The translations under genes and the position numbers were made by a program. This document shows, in pieces, positions 8,365-11,568 of a DNA stretch of 11,568 nt. Each line of letters begins with the position of its first letter. Positions within the stretch are counted from its first letter, which is position 1. Under the pieces are notes generated by a model. The model saw only the letters and a list, made by a program, of their open reading frames with translations, searched no databases and had not been told where the DNA came from. The stretch spans positions 1-11,568 of the forward strand of contig CAUJKG010000190.1 in assembly GCA_963205465.1 (NCBI GenBank). Reading direction: 5' to 3'. The stretch comes from Pseudomonadota bacterium (GTDB lineage Bacteria; Pseudomonadota; Alphaproteobacteria; Rhizobiales; Xanthobacteraceae).

Positions 8365-8964
8365 TCACTGACCGATATTCGCGCCGGCGAATTGGCAAGA
8401 CACGCCGGTGCGCGCTCGCACCCATGCGGCCAGATAGTCGGTATCCTCGACATCGCAGAGATCAGAAAGGCCACCGGAAAAATGCAACCATGAATCGGCG
8501 TTCCGCCGCGGCACGCCGACGATCGTCGTAATTTCATGGGAGACGGATCGCGCAAGGAGATCGCGAAAACCGCCTCCTTCCGCCTCGGCGCGCCCGAATT
8601 TATTGACGATCAGCACATCGCAACCATGCTCCAGCGCATCTTCGAGCACTTCGCCGGCAATCAGCAACATTTCCACATCGAGCCGGCATCCGCGCGCGAG
8701 CGCGCCGCGATCCTTCGAGATGTGAAAGACCTTGCCGCTGCCGAGTTCTTCCAGATCCATGTCGCATTTGACGCGATCGGCGACAGGCTTGTTTCGCTGT
8801 ACCAGACCGCGCACGGCAACGCCGTGTTCGCGCAAGGCATAGCCGAGCGCCGACAGCACCTGATCGGCGGCAATACTGTCTTCATAAACGAGCGCAAGCA
8901 GCCGATGGCCTGCTGCAGCGGCCCCTTCTTCCAGAACCCCGCTAACCAATGCTTCGGCAGTCAT
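8365..8964 (-). CDS. DUF2478 family protein, function unknown, coupled to nnrS
   Basis: A 199-residue soluble protein recognised as DUF2478 by overall pattern: LLALVYEDSIAADQVLSAL (22-40), RGLVQ (52-56), KCDMDLEEL (66-74), ISKDRGALARGCRLD (82-96), CDVLIVNKFGRAEAEGGGFR (115-134). The alternation of hydrophobic strands and helices looks like a nucleotide-binding alpha/beta fold, and VLIVNKFG sits where a Walker B region could be, but there is no GK[ST] P-loop, so NTP hydrolysis is doubtful. C67 and C93 lie in the most family-like stretches. No signal peptide or membrane helix is visible. The start at 8964 is two bases after the nnrS stop, with AAGGAAGGA just upstream; a longer frame to 9084 would overlap nnrS. 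Co-transcription with nnrS implies a role in nitrogen-oxide metabolism or stress, but the biochemical function is not known to me. Confidence 0.85.
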   Translation of the reverse strand: MTAEALVSGVLEEGAAAAGHRLLALVYEDSIAADQVLSALGYALREHGVAVRGLVQRNKPVADRVKCDMDLEELGSGKVFHISKDRGALARGCRLDVEMLLIAGEVLEDALEHGCDVLIVNKFGRAEAEGGGFRDLLARSVSHEITTIVGVPRRNADSWLHFSGGLSDLCDVEDTDYLAAWVRARTGVSCQFAGANIGQ

Positions 8965-8966
8965 TT

Positions 8967-10157
8967 TCAAGATCCTTCCTTCGATGGAGGAGCACTGCAC
9001 AAGATCGGGCCGTACAAGAGTGCAAAGCCGAGAAATCCGGCTGCCCATAGCAGCCCGGAAGCCAGGAGCAGCGTCACACTCCACGCAGGCAAGAGCGGGC
9101 TGAAAATGCGCAGAAGCGCGCTCGCGATTACCGCGAGGTAGATCAACTGCACCGCGCGTGAGGCTACCAGCGCCCGCCCGGTATGACCGAGACTCGCGCG
9201 CGTCATCACCGCGAGAACCATGGTTCCGGTCGCACCCGCGGTCCAGGCGTGAATGCCTGCACTTCTCGGAATCTCACCGAACGCAGCGAAGGCAAGCAGA
9301 AGGAAGCCCGCAGGAATGAACGCATAAGCGACATGGAGCACCAGCACGATCGGCGAACTGATGGTGCGCTCGCCAGCCCAGCGCGCAAGACGCCAAGCTT
9401 GCGCGATTCCCGCGGCCAGCAAGGCAAAGCCGATAATCGGAGAATATGGCTGGGCGATCCAGCCGATCAGTGCGAGCAGGCTCACGAGCATCGTTACGGC
9501 GTCATACCGGCCAAAACTCACGGGCATCCGGCCGGGACTTTGCTTGGCAAGCCAGTTATGCGTGAAGCTCGGCACAATGCGTCCGCCCACGAGCGAAATC
9601 AGCAGGATCACCGCGCTGAGGCCGATGCGCGCGCCGTAATCGGCGCCTCCGGCATAATGCGCTTCCAGATGAAACACGGCGTTGCCGGCAATCAGGATAC
9701 TGACGACGCCGATGACCCTGAGATTGCGCCAGTTGCGGCCGGCAACGATTTCGCGGGCCGCGACCGCAGCGACCACGGCAAGAAAGCCGACATCGATCAC
9801 GGCCGTTGCGAGCCATCCGATCCAGGCTGACACGAAAATCGCGATCCGCCCCGCGGCCCAGAGCAGAAAGAGCGCGAACAAAGGAAGCCCCCGCACCGGC
9901 AGCCGCTTGGTCCAGTTCGGGATCGCCGTGAACAGGAAGCCTGTCACGATCGCGGGCACGAAGCCGTAGAGCATTTCGTGGACATGCCAGTCGAGCCAGG
10001 TGAAGGCCGTTTCGTACCGGCTTCCCGCACGGAGAAAGTGAAGCCACAAGAGAATGGCCAGTCCGGAATAGAGCGCACCGAACAGAAAAAACGGCCGGAA
10101 GCCGTAGGAAAACAGCGCGACGCCGCGATACTCGCGCGGCCGGTTGCCCGCAATCAT
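8967..10157 (-). CDS. nnrS: NnrS family haem-copper membrane protein (NO/nitrosative stress)
   Basis: NnrS proteins are polytopic, haem- and copper-containing membrane proteins found in denitrification and NO-response regulons; they lessen NO/nitrosative stress, though the reaction is unresolved. This 396-residue protein has the conserved N-terminal block FSYGFRPFFLFGALYSG (16-32), the WHVHEM motif (H58, H60, E61) followed by GFLFTAIPNWT (73-83), and further histidines at H163, H167, H200, H275, H303 and H325 (TRASLGHTGR) that are candidate metal ligands. About 12 hydrophobic segments fill the chain. The ATG at 10157 is used; an in-frame TTG at 10166 adds three residues, and neither has a strong ribosome binding site. 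The stop lies two bases before the DUF2478 start, so the two form an operon. An FNR-type box lies about 210 bases upstream, leaving a long leader. Confidence 0.94.
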   Translation of the reverse strand: MIAGNRPREYRGVALFSYGFRPFFLFGALYSGLAILLWLHFLRAGSRYETAFTWLDWHVHEMLYGFVPAIVTGFLFTAIPNWTKRLPVRGLPLFALFLLWAAGRIAIFVSAWIGWLATAVIDVGFLAVVAAVAAREIVAGRNWRNLRVIGVVSILIAGNAVFHLEAHYAGGADYGARIGLSAVILLISLVGGRIVPSFTHNWLAKQSPGRMPVSFGRYDAVTMLVSLLALIGWIAQPYSPIIGFALLAAGIAQAWRLARWAGERTISSPIVLVLHVAYAFIPAGFLLLAFAAFGEIPRSAGIHAWTAGATGTMVLAVMTRASLGHTGRALVASRAVQLIYLAVIASALLRIFSPLLPAWSVTLLLASGLLWAAGFLGFALLYGPILCSAPPSKEGS

Positions 10158-10367
10158 GATCGCCAACCTGCATATTGTCCGAACGTCGTGGATTGCTCCG
10201 CACGGACGTTACGGAAGAACCTGGTGTTTCTCCCGCCACCACGGTCAACATGCCAGACCGCAGCTTTACGCCAGTTGTCGCAGATCAAAAGCGCTTGGCA
10301 GGGGAAAACACTCTGCTGCGCAATAATCTCATATCGACATCGAACGAAACTGGCACAGGATATAAAA

Positions 10368-10381
10368 CTGATAAATATCAA
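10368..10381 (-). promoter_or_regulatory. FNR-type box, probably controlling nnrS-DUF2478
   Basis: CTGATAAATATCAA (minus strand TTGATATTTATCAG) matches TTGAT-N4-ATCAA at 9 of 10 defined positions. It is the palindrome nearest to nnrS, centred about 217 bases before its ATG. If it acts at -41.5 the transcript would start near 10333 and carry a leader of roughly 175 bases; I could not see a convincing -10 at the matching place (GTTCGA), so the exact promoter is unresolved. It could also act as an upstream site for ccoN, whose own box is 98 bases away. Confidence 0.65.
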
Positions 10382-10465
10382 GCAGATAATTATGATTTTT
10401 GCAGGCGCCCAGCACCGCAAAACACAGCGCAGCGCACAAACAACGCAGCGACTGAAAGTTTGTTT

Positions 10466-10505
10466 TTGATCCAGATCAAATGCGCTTATTCGCCTATTGC
10501 ATAAA
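10466..10505 (+). promoter_or_regulatory. Perfect FNR/FixK box and probable -10 of the ccoN promoter
   Basis: TTGATCCAGATCAA at 10466-10479 is a perfect match to the FNR/ANR/FixK consensus TTGAT-N4-ATCAA. A CATAAA element at 10500-10505 (4 of 6 to TATAAT) follows after 20 bases, so a start near 10512-10514 would put the box about 40-41 bases upstream, the class II activation geometry. This leaves a leader of about 50 bases before the ccoN ATG. FNR/FixK activation of ccoNOQP (fixNOQP) under low oxygen is well established in Alphaproteobacteria; its operation here is inferred from the site and spacing. Confidence 0.85.
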
Positions 10506-10562
10506 CGGTTAGAATTGTTCGACACAGCGCACGATTGACCGCCAACAGCTGAAAAGAATCTC

Positions 10563-11568
10563 ATGCTCGCGCAACTCACGAAAAACGAACGGCAAAACGG
10601 GCTTCTCATCGCCGCGGCAGTCGCAATTTGCGGACTAGCCATGGCCGCGATCGGCAGAAACGATCCGATCGGCATTCATGGCGGCGTGGTCGTCATCTTC
10701 GCGGTGCTCTGCGCCTTCGCGATCATCGCGCAATTTTATGCACCCGAGCCATCCGAGAGCCGCCTCGAGAATTATTACGACGATCCGACCAAGGTCGGCA
10801 TCATTCTCGCCATGGGCTGGGCAGTGATCGGCCTTTTCGTCGGCGACTGGGTCGCATGGCTCCTCGTCTATCCCGAGATGACCTTCGACGCGCCCTGGGC
10901 GAGCTTCGGCAGAATCCGCCCCGTCCACACCACCGGTGTGATCTTCGGCTTCGGCGGCAACGCGCTGATCGCAACCTCGCTGTATGTCTTGCAGCGCACC
11001 TCGCGCGCGCGCCTGCCCGATCAGTTGAGCCCGTGGTTCGTACTTGCCGGCTACAACCTGTTCTGCGTGCTGGCAGTCAGCGGCTATCTGATGGGCATCA
11101 CCCAGTCAAAGGAATATGCCGAACCCGAATGGTACGCGGACCTCTGGCTCGTCATTGTCTGGGTCACGTATTTCGCGATCTATCTGCGCACGCTGATGCG
11201 GCGGAAAGAACCGCACATCTACGTCGCCAACTGGTACTACATGGCCTTCATTCTGGTCGTGGCGGTGCTGCACATCGTCAACAACCTCGCCGTGCCCGTC
11301 TCGCTCGGCAGCGCCAAGAGCTATTCGATCTTCTCCGGCGTGCAGGATGCCATGACGCAATGGTGGTACGGCCATAACGCGGTCGCGTTCTTCCTGACCG
11401 CGGGCTTCCTCGGCATGATGTATTACTACCTGCCGAAGCGCGCCGAACGCCCGATCTTCTCTTATCGCCTGTCCATCATCAGCTTCTGGGGCATCACCTT
11501 CTTTTATATGTGGGCTGGCTCGCACCACCTGCATTACACCGCGCTCCCGCATTGGGTGCAGACGCTCG
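10563..11568 (+). CDS. ccoN: cbb3-type cytochrome c oxidase subunit I CcoN (partial, N-terminal 335 residues)
   Basis: CcoN (FixN) is the catalytic subunit of the high-affinity cbb3 oxidase, reducing oxygen to water in the cytoplasmic membrane. The frame is open from the ATG at 10563 to the right edge and covers 335 of roughly 540 residues. Visible landmarks are H122 in RPVHTTGV (low-spin haem b ligand), H271 in WWYGHNAVAF (Cu-B ligand), H321 and H322 in WAGSHHLHYT (the other Cu-B ligands), and Y315 six residues before H321, matching the tyrosine that in cbb3 oxidases is cross-linked to the first Cu-B histidine. The second ligand of the low-spin haem and the high-spin haem ligand lie beyond the edge. 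The N-terminal extension before the first core helices (MLAQLTKNERQ, then a hydrophobic segment) is usual in alphaproteobacterial CcoN. The ribosome binding site is weak (GAAAAGAA). ccoO, ccoQ and ccoP are expected downstream. Confidence 0.96.
   Translation, partial: MLAQLTKNERQNGLLIAAAVAICGLAMAAIGRNDPIGIHGGVVVIFAVLCAFAIIAQFYAPEPSESRLENYYDDPTKVGIILAMGWAVIGLFVGDWVAWLLVYPEMTFDAPWASFGRIRPVHTTGVIFGFGGNALIATSLYVLQRTSRARLPDQLSPWFVLAGYNLFCVLAVSGYLMGITQSKEYAEPEWYADLWLVIVWVTYFAIYLRTLMRRKEPHIYVANWYYMAFILVVAVLHIVNNLAVPVSLGSAKSYSIFSGVQDAMTQWWYGHNAVAFFLTAGFLGMMYYYLPKRAERPIFSYRLSIISFWGITFFYMWAGSHHLHYTALPHWVQTL

Larger units (their letters stand above)
10158..10562. other. 405-base divergent intergenic region between nnrS and ccoN
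   Basis: No gene is supported here: short frames in the region lack ribosome binding sites and family features. The centre (about 10320-10400) is clearly richer in A and T than the flanking genes, as expected of promoter DNA. It contains two FNR-type palindromes, 10368-10381 and 10466-10479, whose centres are 98 bases apart. The stretch from 10158 to about 10320 holds no further palindrome or hairpin that I could recognise and is probably nnrS leader. Confidence 0.7.

Noticed and set aside
8965..9084. Possible N-terminal extension of the DUF2478 protein
   Set aside because: It would overlap the end of nnrS by more than 100 bases; the start at 8964 has a good ribosome binding site.
10422..10531. 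Ten-base repeat ACACAGCGCA at 10422-10431 and 10522-10531, 100 bases apart
   Set aside because: Two copies of a short word with no symmetry or known binding pattern; may be chance.
10628..11377. 249-codon plus-strand frame overlapping ccoN
   Set aside because: It is an out-of-frame shadow; the frame from 10563 encodes clear CcoN with all expected histidines.

Overview
The window is a respiratory-nitrogen and low-oxygen respiration locus from a fairly GC-rich proteobacterium. The fused NarK1-NarK2 transporter, the cysteine-poor Crp/Fnr regulator divergent from narK, and the neighbouring nnrS and cbb3 oxidase genes resemble loci known from denitrifying Alphaproteobacteria (Paracoccus and Hyphomicrobiales-type genomes). 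That placement is inference from gene content; no rRNA or other phylogenetic marker is present.

Layout. From 7376 down to base 1 the minus strand carries narK-narG-narH, the start of a nar operon, with 4-base ATGA overlaps at both junctions. narH runs off the left edge, so narJ and narI are presumably just outside. Divergent from narK, at 7585-8280 on the plus strand, is a DNR/NarR-type regulator. The 208-base gap between them holds two FNR-type palindromes. The regulator converges on a minus-strand pair, nnrS (10157-8967) followed two bases later by a DUF2478-family gene (8964-8365). A 405-base AT-richer intergenic region with two more FNR-type palindromes separates nnrS from a plus-strand ccoN, cut by the right edge.

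How it fits together. NarK imports nitrate and exports nitrite. NarGH(JI) reduces nitrate with quinol electrons. NnrS is a haem-copper membrane protein associated with NO stress. The cbb3 oxidase supports respiration at very low oxygen. The palindromes of the form TTGA-N6-TCAA in front of narK, near the regulator start, upstream of nnrS and upstream of ccoN suggest one low-oxygen/nitrogen-oxide regulon read by Crp/Fnr-family proteins (FNR/FixK and/or the local regulator).

Most genes are well-known families. The parts that deserve a second look are the uncharacterised DUF2478 protein coupled to nnrS under an apparent FNR-type site, the half-site differences between the palindromes, and the palindrome lying on the regulator's own probable -10 element. 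I found no mobile elements, CRISPR arrays, RNA genes or convincing terminators.
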